In this document: positions 9,301 to 16,786 of the stretch, piece after piece | Numbering within the stretch: position 1 is the first letter of the stretch | How the letters are laid out: every line of letters begins with the position of its first letter | Origin: Desulfovibrio psychrotolerans | Lineage (GTDB): Bacteria > Desulfobacterota > Desulfovibrionia > Desulfovibrionales > Desulfovibrionaceae | DNA length: 64,000 nucleotides | Reading direction: 5' to 3' | NCBI RefSeq assembly: GCF_013340305.1 | Contig: NZ_BLVP01000008.1 | Location: forward strand, 669,408 to 733,407 | The notes under the pieces: model-generated | Told to the model about the DNA's origin: nothing | Database searches by the model: none | Seen by the model: the letters and a program-made list of their open reading frames with translations, nothing else | Made by a program: the position numbers and the translations under genes

Positions 9301-10196
9301 TGGCGGGGTTCCGTGTGGGCAAGAAGGTCGGTGGTCCACAGGTCTTTGAAAATATAGTCCCGCAGGGCCTGCGTCCATGGGCGCGGGGTCAGCCCCGTGG
9401 TTTGCGTGTAGCGCAAGGTATCCAGCACGGAATAGGCGGGACGCCGCGCTTTTTGCGGGTATTCCGCAGAGGGAATGGCATGGATGGCGCAGCGCACTTC
9501 CGCAAGGGCTGCGGCTTCCGCCGCCAGCTCACACCAGCTTGCCTGCCCCGCGTTCACCAGATGGTATACCCCGTCGGTTTCGTGCCCCGCAAGGGCCACG
9601 CACATGTCGGCAAGGTCCACCGTGTAGGTGGGCGAACCTGTCTGGTCATGCACAATGTTCAGCGAGTCGCGCTGGCGGCACAGCCCCAGAATGGTATGTA
9701 CAAAGTTTTTCTTGCCGGGGCCGAACAGCCACGCGGTGCGGGCGATGACGGTGCGCTCCGGCATTTGTTCCAGCAGGGCCTTTTCACCGTCCAGCTTGGT
9801 TCTGCCGTAAACAGACTGCGGGTCGGGCGTGTCATCCACGCTATATGGGGTGTGGCCTTTGCCGTTAAACACAAAATCCGTGCTCACATGCATGCAGCGC
9901 ACCGGGCGGCTGCGCAGTACCCGGCCCAGCAGTTTGGGCAGGCAGGTGTTCACGCGGCGGGCTTCTTCCGGTTCGTCTTCCGCCTTGTCCACCTGCGTGT
10001 AGGCCACGGTGTTGAACAGCATGTCCGGGGCGCAGGCGTCCACATAGGCGGCAAGGGCATCGTCACTGAACAGGTCCAGGTCTTCCCTGCCGGGGGTGTG
10101 AACCATCCAGCCCGCCTCGGCAAGGGCGCGGGCAAGGGGGCGGCCCAGCAGACCGGTTTTGCCGCCAAGAACAATGGCCGTTTTCTGCCTGTTCAT
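9297..10196 (-). CDS. rfbD: dTDP-4-dehydrorhamnose reductase
   Basis: RfbD reduces dTDP-4-keto-L-rhamnose to dTDP-L-rhamnose, the rhamnose donor for O-antigen. The 299-residue product begins with a Rossmann motif GGKTGLLG (11-18), has the NTVAYTQVDKAE segment typical of the family, HVSTDFVFNG, and the YGRTKLDGE active-site Tyr-x3-Lys. The start at 10196 overlaps the rfbB stop by ATGA, which shows translational coupling. The rfbA and rfbC genes that complete the pathway are not in the window. Confidence 0.94.
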   Translation of the reverse strand: MNRQKTAIVLGGKTGLLGRPLARALAEAGWMVHTPGREDLDLFSDDALAAYVDACAPDMLFNTVAYTQVDKAEDEPEEARRVNTCLPKLLGRVLRSRPVRCMHVSTDFVFNGKGHTPYSVDDTPDPQSVYGRTKLDGEKALLEQMPERTVIARTAWLFGPGKKNFVHTILGLCRQRDSLNIVHDQTGSPTYTVDLADMCVALAGHETDGVYHLVNAGQASWCELAAEAAALAEVRCAIHAIPSAEYPQKARRPAYSVLDTLRYTQTTGLTPRPWTQALRDYIFKDLWTTDLLAHTEPRQ

Positions 10197-11218
10197 GCCC
10201 TGTCTCCGTACCATGTGTTCATGAAGTCCCGGTATGCGCCCGATTCTATACCCGCCATCCACTCCCGGTTGGCCTGATACCAGCGCACGGTTCCGGCAAG
10301 GCCGTCCTCAAAGGTGTGCTTGGGCTCATATCCCAGTTCACGCTGCGCCAGCGAAAAATCCATGGCATAGCGGCGGTCGTGTCCGGGGCGGTCTTTCACG
10401 TAGCGGATAAGCGATTCGGACCGCCCGAGCAGCGCGAGCATGGCGCGCACCACCTGCATGTTGGTGCGTTCCGCATCGCCGCCAAAATTGTATGCCCTGC
10501 CGGGTACGCCGTTGAGCAGCGTAAGATGCACGCCCCGGCAGTGGTCTTCCACGTGTATCCAGTCCCGCACGTTCATGCCGTCGCCGTACACAGGCAGCGG
10601 CTCGTCCGCGCTCGCCAGCTTGAACATGAGCGGAATCAGCTTTTCAGGAAACTGGTATGGCCCGTAGTTGTTGGAGCAGCGGGTGATGCACACGGGGTAG
10701 CCGTAGGTGCGGAAAAAGGCGTGGGCCAGCATGTCCGCTGCCGCCTTGGAGGCGGAATAGGGGCTGCTGGGCCGCAGGGGGGTCTCTTCGGTGAAGCGCG
10801 GGTCCTGCGGGCCTAAGTCGCCGTACACCTCGTCGGTGGAAACATGCACAAACCGGGGCACATTCAGGGCGCGGGCGGCGGAAAGCAGATTCTGGGTGCC
10901 CATCACGTTGGTGGTGATGAACGGGGCAGGGTCGTTTATGGAGCGGTCCACGTGGGTTTCCGCTGCAAAGTTAACAATGGAATCCACGGCGTACTCTTCC
11001 AGAATGCGCCGCATGGCGGCAGGGTCGGCTATGTCCGCCTGCTCAAAGAAGTAGCGGGTACCCCCTTGGATTTCTTCAATATCCAGCAGGTTCAACGGGT
11101 TGCCTGCGTAGGTGAGCTTATCCACATTAACGACAACCGCATCGTTGTCGGTTTCGAACAGATGGCGGATGTAGTTGGTGCCGATAAAGCCGCAGCCGCC
11201 GGTAACAAGAAGTCGCAT
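10193..11218 (-). CDS. rfbB: dTDP-glucose 4,6-dehydratase
   Basis: RfbB converts dTDP-glucose to dTDP-4-keto-6-deoxyglucose using bound NAD. The 341-residue product has the GGCGFIG nucleotide motif (7-13), HVSTDEVYGDLG (125-136), catalytic Tyr154 and Lys158 in YSASK, and the DWIHVEDHCRG motif near 230. It opens the minus-strand operon and is coupled to rfbD by a 4-base overlap. The region upstream (11219-11498) separates it from divergent cbiK and must hold both promoters, though no clear -35/-10 pair was seen. Confidence 0.97.
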   Translation of the reverse strand: MRLLVTGGCGFIGTNYIRHLFETDNDAVVVNVDKLTYAGNPLNLLDIEEIQGGTRYFFEQADIADPAAMRRILEEYAVDSIVNFAAETHVDRSINDPAPFITTNVMGTQNLLSAARALNVPRFVHVSTDEVYGDLGPQDPRFTEETPLRPSSPYSASKAAADMLAHAFFRTYGYPVCITRCSNNYGPYQFPEKLIPLMFKLASADEPLPVYGDGMNVRDWIHVEDHCRGVHLTLLNGVPGRAYNFGGDAERTNMQVVRAMLALLGRSESLIRYVKDRPGHDRRYAMDFSLAQRELGYEPKHTFEDGLAGTVRWYQANREWMAGIESGAYRDFMNTWYGDRA

Positions 11219-11498
11219 GGTCGCCCCTGGCTGGAGGTTTGTGGATGGCCCCTTGTACTCCTTGGCGGTGCGATGGTCAAATGGCTGCCATGCTGGCGCA
11301 AGCCCGTTTTCCGTATGGCAGCGGCTGGCAACGTCTGTCTGCTTCCGCCCGGCGGCCGCCCGGTCCGGACTAAGGGGCAGGGAGCAGATGTGTGTGCATG
11401 GCGCTTGCCATTACCTGCCGGTTGACGTATTTTTTCAGGCTATTCACCCGGTTGTGCCGCCTTCGGCCGCCGGTTCCCCCAACGAGGATTATTCTGGC

Positions 11499-12314
11499 AT
11501 GAAGCGCGGCATTCTTCTGGTGGTCTTTGGCGCGAACAGCAAACAGGCCAACGATACCCTTTCTCTGGTGGACGAACGGGTGCGTTCCGCGTTTCCCGGC
11601 GTGAACGTGCGTTGGGCGTTTACCTCCGAACTCATCCGCGATCGTCTGGCGGAACAGCGTGTGAAAACAGATTCGGTACGCAAGGCGCTGGAAAAGATGG
11701 GGTTCGAGCGGTATACCCACGTGGCCGTGCAATCTCTGCATATCATTCCCGGCGTGGAATACGAGGATTTGCTGGCCGATGGAGCCGCCATGCGTGAGCA
11801 GGGCAGGCTGAGTGATGTGGTGGTGGGCAGTCCGTTGCTGCATTCGGATACAGACGTGGCGCAGGCAGCCGCAGCCATGCTCCGGCATCTGCCGTCTCAG
11901 CGGACGCCGGAAGAGGCTGTGGTGTTCATGGGGCACGGCACATGGCATTCCGGCGATTCGCGCTATGAAGACCTCTCCCGCGCGGTGCGGGACAAGGACG
12001 ACCGCATATTCATCGGCACCATGGACGGCAACCACACTATCGACGATCTGCTTCCCCTGCTGCAGGCGGCGGGGTGTGGGCGCGTGTGGCTGCTGCCCCT
12101 GCTCTCGGTGGTGGGCAGGCACGCGCGGCGAGATATGGCGGGGGATGAGCCGCAGTCATGGAAATCCCGTCTGGAAGGGGCGGGCATGGAATGCCTGCCC
12201 GTGCTTACCGGCGTGGCAGAGTACAGCGGGTTTGTGGATATATGGATTCAGCATCTTGCTGCCGCACTGGAGAGGCTGGAGAGGCCGGAGAGGCCGGAGA
12301 GGCCAGAGAGGTAA
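11499..12314 (+). CDS. cbiK: Anaerobic sirohydrochlorin cobaltochelatase, CbiK type, cytoplasmic form
   Basis: CbiK inserts Co2+ into sirohydrochlorin at the start of oxygen-independent cobalamin synthesis. The 271-residue product has the metal-site residues expected for the class: His146 in GHGTWH, Glu89 in GVEYED and His208 in VVGRHARRD. The start at 11499 is taken from homology with the MKRGILLVVFG opening; the upstream extension to 11175 contains the divergent promoter region. No signal peptide is present, unlike the periplasmic paralogue known in some Desulfovibrio. The C-terminus carries the odd tail RLERPERPERPER, encoded by a 9-base tandem repeat. Confidence 0.92.
   Translation: MKRGILLVVFGANSKQANDTLSLVDERVRSAFPGVNVRWAFTSELIRDRLAEQRVKTDSVRKALEKMGFERYTHVAVQSLHIIPGVEYEDLLADGAAMREQGRLSDVVVGSPLLHSDTDVAQAAAAMLRHLPSQRTPEEAVVFMGHGTWHSGDSRYEDLSRAVRDKDDRIFIGTMDGNHTIDDLLPLLQAAGCGRVWLLPLLSVVGRHARRDMAGDEPQSWKSRLEGAGMECLPVLTGVAEYSGFVDIWIQHLAAALERLERPERPERPER
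12267..12311 (+). repeat. Five 9-base tandem repeats at the 3' end of cbiK
   Basis: CTGGAGAGG twice, CCGGAGAGG twice and CCAGAGAGG once abut the TAA stop. They encode repeating (L/P)-E-R tripeptides. This mirrors the 9-base array on the lpxB 3' end. Confidence 0.95.
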
Positions 12315-12380
12315 GACGGGTAGGTCTTTCGCATCGCGACAGCGGGGTACGACCCTGCGAACGGCGCATGCGTGCAAACG

Positions 12381-12423
12381 CGCGAACGCCCCGGATATGT
12401 GCTGCATATCCGGGGCGTTCGCG
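12381..12423. terminator. Perfect 19-bp inverted repeat between convergent cbiK and MFS gene
   Basis: Arms 12381-12399 and 12405-12423 are exact reverse complements, with loop TGCTG. The position between two convergent genes suggests a bidirectional terminator, but no T tract follows on either side, so it could instead be a transcript-end stabiliser or a protein-binding palindrome. Confidence 0.75.
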
Positions 12424-12460
12424 TATGGGCAAGGGCGGGCGATGGGTAAGGGGCCTTCCC

Positions 12461-13633
12461 TCACGCTGCCGAGGGAGGCGTCGCCTTGCCCGCTCTGCGC
12501 TGGGAAACAAGAAGAGCCAGCGGCACAGCCGCGCCGCAGAAGCCCAGCACGGCAATGATCAGCGGCTTGGATGCCCACCAGTCCAGCGAGACAAGCTCCA
12601 TGGCGGCAGCTCCGCAAACAAAGAAGAAGAATGTGAGCAGCGATGCCGCCGTGCCGGAATTTCTGTTCACCTGTTCCAGAATCATGTGGTTGCTCAGCGG
12701 ACGGCTCATGCCCAGAAAGAAGGTGTATGCAAACATAGGCAGCGCGAACCGTGCGGGCGTTTCCCCGCCCAGCATGAACATGACTGCGGCGGCAAGCAGC
12801 ATACCGGAAACGGAGGTGAGCAGAATGGGCCGCGAGTCAAAGCTGACACACAGGCGCGAGCAGAGCAGCGAACCGCACATGAGCGCCACCGCGTTGAAGG
12901 CGAAATAGGCACCGTAGGTCTGGGCGGACATGCCGAATCCGGTGATGTAGATGTCGGACGATGCGGCAATGAACCCGAAAAAGGCGAACCCCAGCATGGA
13001 AAATGAAACGGCGTACTTCATGTAGGCCCGGTTGCGCATAAGGTCGCGGTAGCGGCCCAGTGCCTCGCGCACTCCGCCCGTGCCCCGTTCATCCAGCGGC
13101 TCCCTGAGTAGGAACGAACCGTACAGCGCGGCAAGGGCCAGAACGCCCTGCGAAAGGAAAATGGCCCGCCACGAGAAAAAAGAAAGCATCATGGCCCCCA
13201 CGGTGGGAGCGGCCATAGTGCACAGGGGCACAATAACACCGATGTATGCCAGCAGCTTCTTGCGGTCATTGCCCTCGTACAGGTCTTTGGCAAGGGCCAG
13301 CGACAGGGCGGATGCCGCAGCCGCGCCCACGGCCTGTACCATGCGGGCGGCTATGAGCATGGAGATGGAGTTGGCGGCAGCGCAGAGCAAGCACCCGCCT
13401 ATGTACAGCGTTACGCCGAAGAGCAGAACAGGGCGGCGGCCGAACCGGTCGGAAAGCGGGCCATGCACCAGCAGAAACGCGCTGAAGCAGACAAAGAAGA
13501 CAACCAGCGACAGGTTTGCCTGTGCCAGCGGTATGCCCCATATGGTGCACAGGGTGGGAATGGCGGGCAGGTACATATCCGTGGAAAGGGCGGGAAAGCC
13601 CGCAAGCATGAGAATGAGAATGAAGTTGGTCAT
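12461..13633 (-). CDS. Bcr/CflA-type MFS multidrug efflux transporter
   Basis: The 390-residue product has twelve predicted membrane segments. It opens with the family pattern STDMYLPAIP near residue 20 and has the MFS motif GPLSDRFGRRPVLL at about 58-71 plus the proline-rich APTVGAMM motif of DHA1 drug:H+ antiporters. Export of drugs such as bicyclomycin is typical of the family; the real substrate is unknown. The start at 13633 fits the N-terminal alignment, though no good Shine-Dalgarno precedes it. The gene is alone and converges on cbiK. Confidence 0.88.
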   Translation of the reverse strand: MTNFILILMLAGFPALSTDMYLPAIPTLCTIWGIPLAQANLSLVVFFVCFSAFLLVHGPLSDRFGRRPVLLFGVTLYIGGCLLCAAANSISMLIAARMVQAVGAAAASALSLALAKDLYEGNDRKKLLAYIGVIVPLCTMAAPTVGAMMLSFFSWRAIFLSQGVLALAALYGSFLLREPLDERGTGGVREALGRYRDLMRNRAYMKYAVSFSMLGFAFFGFIAASSDIYITGFGMSAQTYGAYFAFNAVALMCGSLLCSRLCVSFDSRPILLTSVSGMLLAAAVMFMLGGETPARFALPMFAYTFFLGMSRPLSNHMILEQVNRNSGTAASLLTFFFFVCGAAAMELVSLDWWASKPLIIAVLGFCGAAVPLALLVSQRRAGKATPPSAA

Positions 13634-14100
13634 GGAGGGGGGCGTTGTGCCGGGGTTACAGTTGGTTACAAACGAAAACAGCCTCGTCAGCAGATGAGCA
13701 TGCACGGTGCGTAGGCACTGTGAGTATGCACAGCGCACGCACGCCGGGGCCGCTGATGGCGGACGGAGTGACTAGAGGGGCGTTGCTGCGGGTCAGGATG
13801 GCGCGGAGGCCTGTCCGTTGCCAAGGCAACTGTTAGCGGCGTGCCCCTGTGTCGTCAATGGGAAATTGCGTGTCATTGCATCAGGGCCATGCCGGCCATG
13901 CGGAGTATGTGTGGAGCAGGGCCGTACTACGACCGTAGCATGGCCGGAGTATGGTGTGCCCGGTACAGTGGTGTGCATCGGGGCAGATTCTGTTTGCAGA
14001 AAGGGCACCCGTAGGGTAGGTGCTCTGCTATGTGATCGACATTTCCGGCCCGCATCATGCGGGGCCGGAACAGAACGGCTTGTCAATAAGGGGGAACTTC
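13634..14100. other. 467-base intergenic region with structured repeats, no gene
   Basis: No credible coding frame. It holds a 10-bp inverted repeat (CCGGCCATGC 13892-13901 and GCATGGCCGG 13938-13947), a direct repeat GGAGTATG (13902 and 13946), and a GC-rich hairpin at 14043-14070. It contains the divergent promoters of the MFS gene and the gene at 14101. Confidence 0.6.
14043..14070 (+). promoter_or_regulatory. GC-rich hairpin in the leader of the LPP20-like gene
   Basis: TTCCGGCC-CGCA (14043-14054) pairs with TGCGGGGCCGGAA (14058-14070) with one bulged G and a 3-base loop. It lies 30 bases before the start at 14101 and has no T run, so a leader structure is more likely than a terminator. 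Confidence 0.5.
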
Positions 14101-15273
14101 ATGCGGTTGCAACCCTTGGCTGCTTTCGCTGCATGCCTGCTTCTGTTTGCTGTGCAGGCGTTCGCTCAGGATACCGATTACGCGGATTACATACAGGGTC
14201 TGGATGCCGGTGCCGTGAACTGGCAGACGGGCTACGTCACGGCCAAGGGCGTGGGCGTGCCTTCGCCCAATGCCGTAAGCCTTGCGCAGGCTCAGTCGCT
14301 GGCCGTGCGCGCTGCCACGGTGGAAGCCCGCCGCAATCTGCTGGCCGTTATCCGGTCCGTGCAGGTAACGGCAGATGCCACCGTGCAGGATGCCATGAAC
14401 GGCAACGACGGGGTTCTGGAGCGTGTGCGCGGCATTTTGCAGAACTCGCAGATTCTGGACACGGCGCAGATGTCTGACGGCTCGGTGGAGGTCGTTGTGG
14501 GCATGAGCCTGCGCGGCGGGCTTTCCAACGCCCTGTTCTCTCCGGACATGCCGTTCATGTTTTCCCGTCCCGGCATGACCGGGAATACGGCGTCGCAGCC
14601 GTCCGTTTCCAATACCAATGTTCAGCCGGTTTCTGCGCCGCAGGTTACGCCTGCCCCGTCTTCAGAGGCAGGCGAAAAGGCAAAGCTGTCGGCTGTGGAA
14701 GAACTTGCGGCCATGCTTATCGCGCCCGGCAACAGGACGGCAGGACAGCAGGCGGGCGGGGCCGACGGCAGAACGGCTGTGAATGAAGGGACAGGCGGGC
14801 ATGATATTGCCGTGCCGGTCGTAGCATCGCCGGTCACTCCCGTGGTACCCCAACCTGTGGTGCCCGGAGTGCAGTCGCCCATAGCGGCGGATATGAATTC
14901 TTCTGTTCCGCGTATGGCCGCAGTTGCGCAGGCAGGACCCTTTACCGGAGTGCTGATTGATGCGCGGGGGCTGGATGCGCGCCCCGCCCTGATTCCCGTA
15001 GTGCAGGACGAGCCGGGGAGCGATGTGTACGGCTCCCGTCTGGCAAACCGCGAAACCGCCGTACAGAACGGCATAGCGGGGTATGCCCGGACTGCGGAAG
15101 GAGCCTCGGTTCTCGGGCGGGTGGGCGCTAATCCTGCGGTCATCCGGCCTGTGGGGGTGCGTGGCAAGGCGCGGACCAACCTTGTCGTCTCGGAGGCAGA
15201 TGCCGTGCTTCTGCGTCGGCTTGCCTCAGAAGCCGTGCTCGGTGACTGCCGGGTAGTCATCGTTCTGGACTGA
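14101..15273 (+). CDS. Secreted LPP20-like protein of unknown function
   Basis: The 390-residue product starts with a clean signal peptide (MRLQPLAAFAACLLLF, cleavage after AFA near residue 23). Residues 30-145 have the pattern of the LPP20/FlgT-N-like family: AxQAxSLAVRAATVEARRNLL followed by VQVTADATV and a short strand SVEVVVGMSL. A Pro/Ser/Ala-rich linker (150-270) leads to a C-terminal part with G-x-L-I-D-A-R-G-L, seen in several exported proteins of this family. The start follows an AGGGGGAA Shine-Dalgarno. It has no cysteine after the signal, so it is not a lipoprotein. Function is unknown; an outer-envelope or periplasmic role is inferred. Confidence 0.75.
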   Translation: MRLQPLAAFAACLLLFAVQAFAQDTDYADYIQGLDAGAVNWQTGYVTAKGVGVPSPNAVSLAQAQSLAVRAATVEARRNLLAVIRSVQVTADATVQDAMNGNDGVLERVRGILQNSQILDTAQMSDGSVEVVVGMSLRGGLSNALFSPDMPFMFSRPGMTGNTASQPSVSNTNVQPVSAPQVTPAPSSEAGEKAKLSAVEELAAMLIAPGNRTAGQQAGGADGRTAVNEGTGGHDIAVPVVASPVTPVVPQPVVPGVQSPIAADMNSSVPRMAAVAQAGPFTGVLIDARGLDARPALIPVVQDEPGSDVYGSRLANRETAVQNGIAGYARTAEGASVLGRVGANPAVIRPVGVRGKARTNLVVSEADAVLLRRLASEAVLGDCRVVIVLD

Positions 15274-15325
15274 GGCGAAGCACCGCTTTTCCGGCTCCGC
15301 ATAACAAATATACATTTACCATCAA

Positions 15326-15362
15326 AAACTCCCGCGTACCTTCGGTGCGCGGGAGTTTCTTT
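15326..15362. terminator. Bidirectional terminator between LPP20-like and radical-SAM genes
   Basis: Perfect 11-bp arms AAACTCCCGCG (15326-15336) and CGCGGGAGTTT (15348-15358), extended inward, with A-rich 5' and T-rich 3' flanks. It serves both convergent genes. Confidence 0.9.
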
Positions 15363-15383
15363 GTACGGGGGCAGAGGAGGGGT

Positions 15384-16658
15384 TTATTCCCCGGCGACAT
15401 AGGGATTAAAGTAGCCGAACTCTATCCACGGGCACGCCTTCTTTATGCGCTTGCGGTAGAAGGTGAACCCCACACTCGGTCCGAATTCTATGCCGTTCAG
15501 AAGGTCCAGATACATTTCCGGGTCAATGTTCAGATTACGCAGCTGGATAAAATCCGGGCGGGTGTCTTCCGCAAGGGAGATGAGCGCTTCGATTTCCGGC
15601 TCGGAGTCCGTAATGCCGGGAAAGAACAGCAGGTTCAGGGAAACCCACTTGCCACGGGCTTTGGCTTCCCGCATGGACTGCACCACATCGGCGAAACAGT
15701 AGCCCCTTGGTCTGTAGTAGCGGTTGTACACCTCTTCCCGCGCGGAGTTCAGGCTCACGCGGATGGAAGAAAGACCCGCGTCGCACAGCCTGCCCACGGC
15801 TTGGGGCATGGAGGCGTTGGTGTTCATGTTTACCGTACCCTTGCCGCCCTGTGCCCGGAACAGGCGAATGGCTTCTTCCAGCAGGGGAGCCTCGGTGAGC
15901 GGTTCGCCTTCGCAGCCCTGCCCGAAGGAGTATATGGGCTTTTCCTTCACGTTGCCGTGATGGTGCAGCATAACTTCTGCAATCTCCTGAGCCGTGGGGG
16001 TGAAGCTGAGCCTGCTTTGCGGGGTGGAGCAGATTTTGGAATCGTCTTCCTGCTGCGAAATACAGCCCACGCACCGGGCGTTGCAGGCGCGCGAGGTGGG
16101 CAGCGGTGCTTCAAACCTGCCAAGGGCAAGGTTGCGGGCGGCAGGGCATGAGTATTTAAGGACGCAGTTGCCCATAATGTGCTGCATGAGCCGGTTGTCC
16201 GGGTAACGGCGGATGAGCTTGTGCGCGTTTTTCTCTATCTTGTCGCACGGAATGTTGGTGAAAACCTGTCGTGTGTCCTGATCCACCTTTTTAGCGCACA
16301 CATAGAAGCGCCCGTTGGCAAACCCCACCGCGCCGTAGGCGAACAGGGGCAGGGTGGGGGCATCGGGCTGCGCGATAAAGGCTGCGTGCGCCGTGAGCGT
16401 GTGGGCGGGGGCGGAAAACGCCGCCACCGCGAACTCTTCCATGGCTTCCGCTTCGCCTGTTTCCGGGTCCAGCCCCACGGCGTGCCTGCCGGGAAGCATG
16501 AAAAGGTCGCTGCCTTCCGGCAGGGGCATCAGTTCATCGGGACGCGGCAGAGCCATTTCCTTGCCGCGTTTGCAAACCATGAGCAGATCCGGGTGATCAT
16601 ATATGTTGCCGTCCTTGTCCGCGACAAGGAGCCTTGGACGGATATTGGAAGAAGCCAT
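15384..16658 (-). CDS. Radical SAM protein of unknown function
   Basis: The 424-residue product has a radical-SAM cluster motif C-x3-C-x2-C at Cys192, Cys196 and Cys199, and a TIM-barrel pattern after it including GQGCEGEP (near 245), NMNTNAS and SIRVSLNS. Unusually, about 190 residues precede the cluster, including several cysteines (Cys29, 121, 138, 165, 171) that might bind a second cluster. No maturation partner or peptide substrate gene is adjacent. I do not recognise a specific reaction. The start at 16658 lacks a strong Shine-Dalgarno. Confidence 0.85.
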   Translation of the reverse strand: MASSNIRPRLLVADKDGNIYDHPDLLMVCKRGKEMALPRPDELMPLPEGSDLFMLPGRHAVGLDPETGEAEAMEEFAVAAFSAPAHTLTAHAAFIAQPDAPTLPLFAYGAVGFANGRFYVCAKKVDQDTRQVFTNIPCDKIEKNAHKLIRRYPDNRLMQHIMGNCVLKYSCPAARNLALGRFEAPLPTSRACNARCVGCISQQEDDSKICSTPQSRLSFTPTAQEIAEVMLHHHGNVKEKPIYSFGQGCEGEPLTEAPLLEEAIRLFRAQGGKGTVNMNTNASMPQAVGRLCDAGLSSIRVSLNSAREEVYNRYYRPRGYCFADVVQSMREAKARGKWVSLNLLFFPGITDSEPEIEALISLAEDTRPDFIQLRNLNIDPEMYLDLLNGIEFGPSVGFTFYRKRIKKACPWIEFGYFNPYVAGE

Positions 16659-16786
16659 GCGGGTTCCCGTGGGGTATGTGTATTGTTAACGGACTATCTT
16701 TTGTGGTAGCTGCCTAGAAATGTCAGCAATGGACATGCCGGAAAGGCATGGTACGTTATCGGACGACTAAACGAAAGAGTGAAAAT

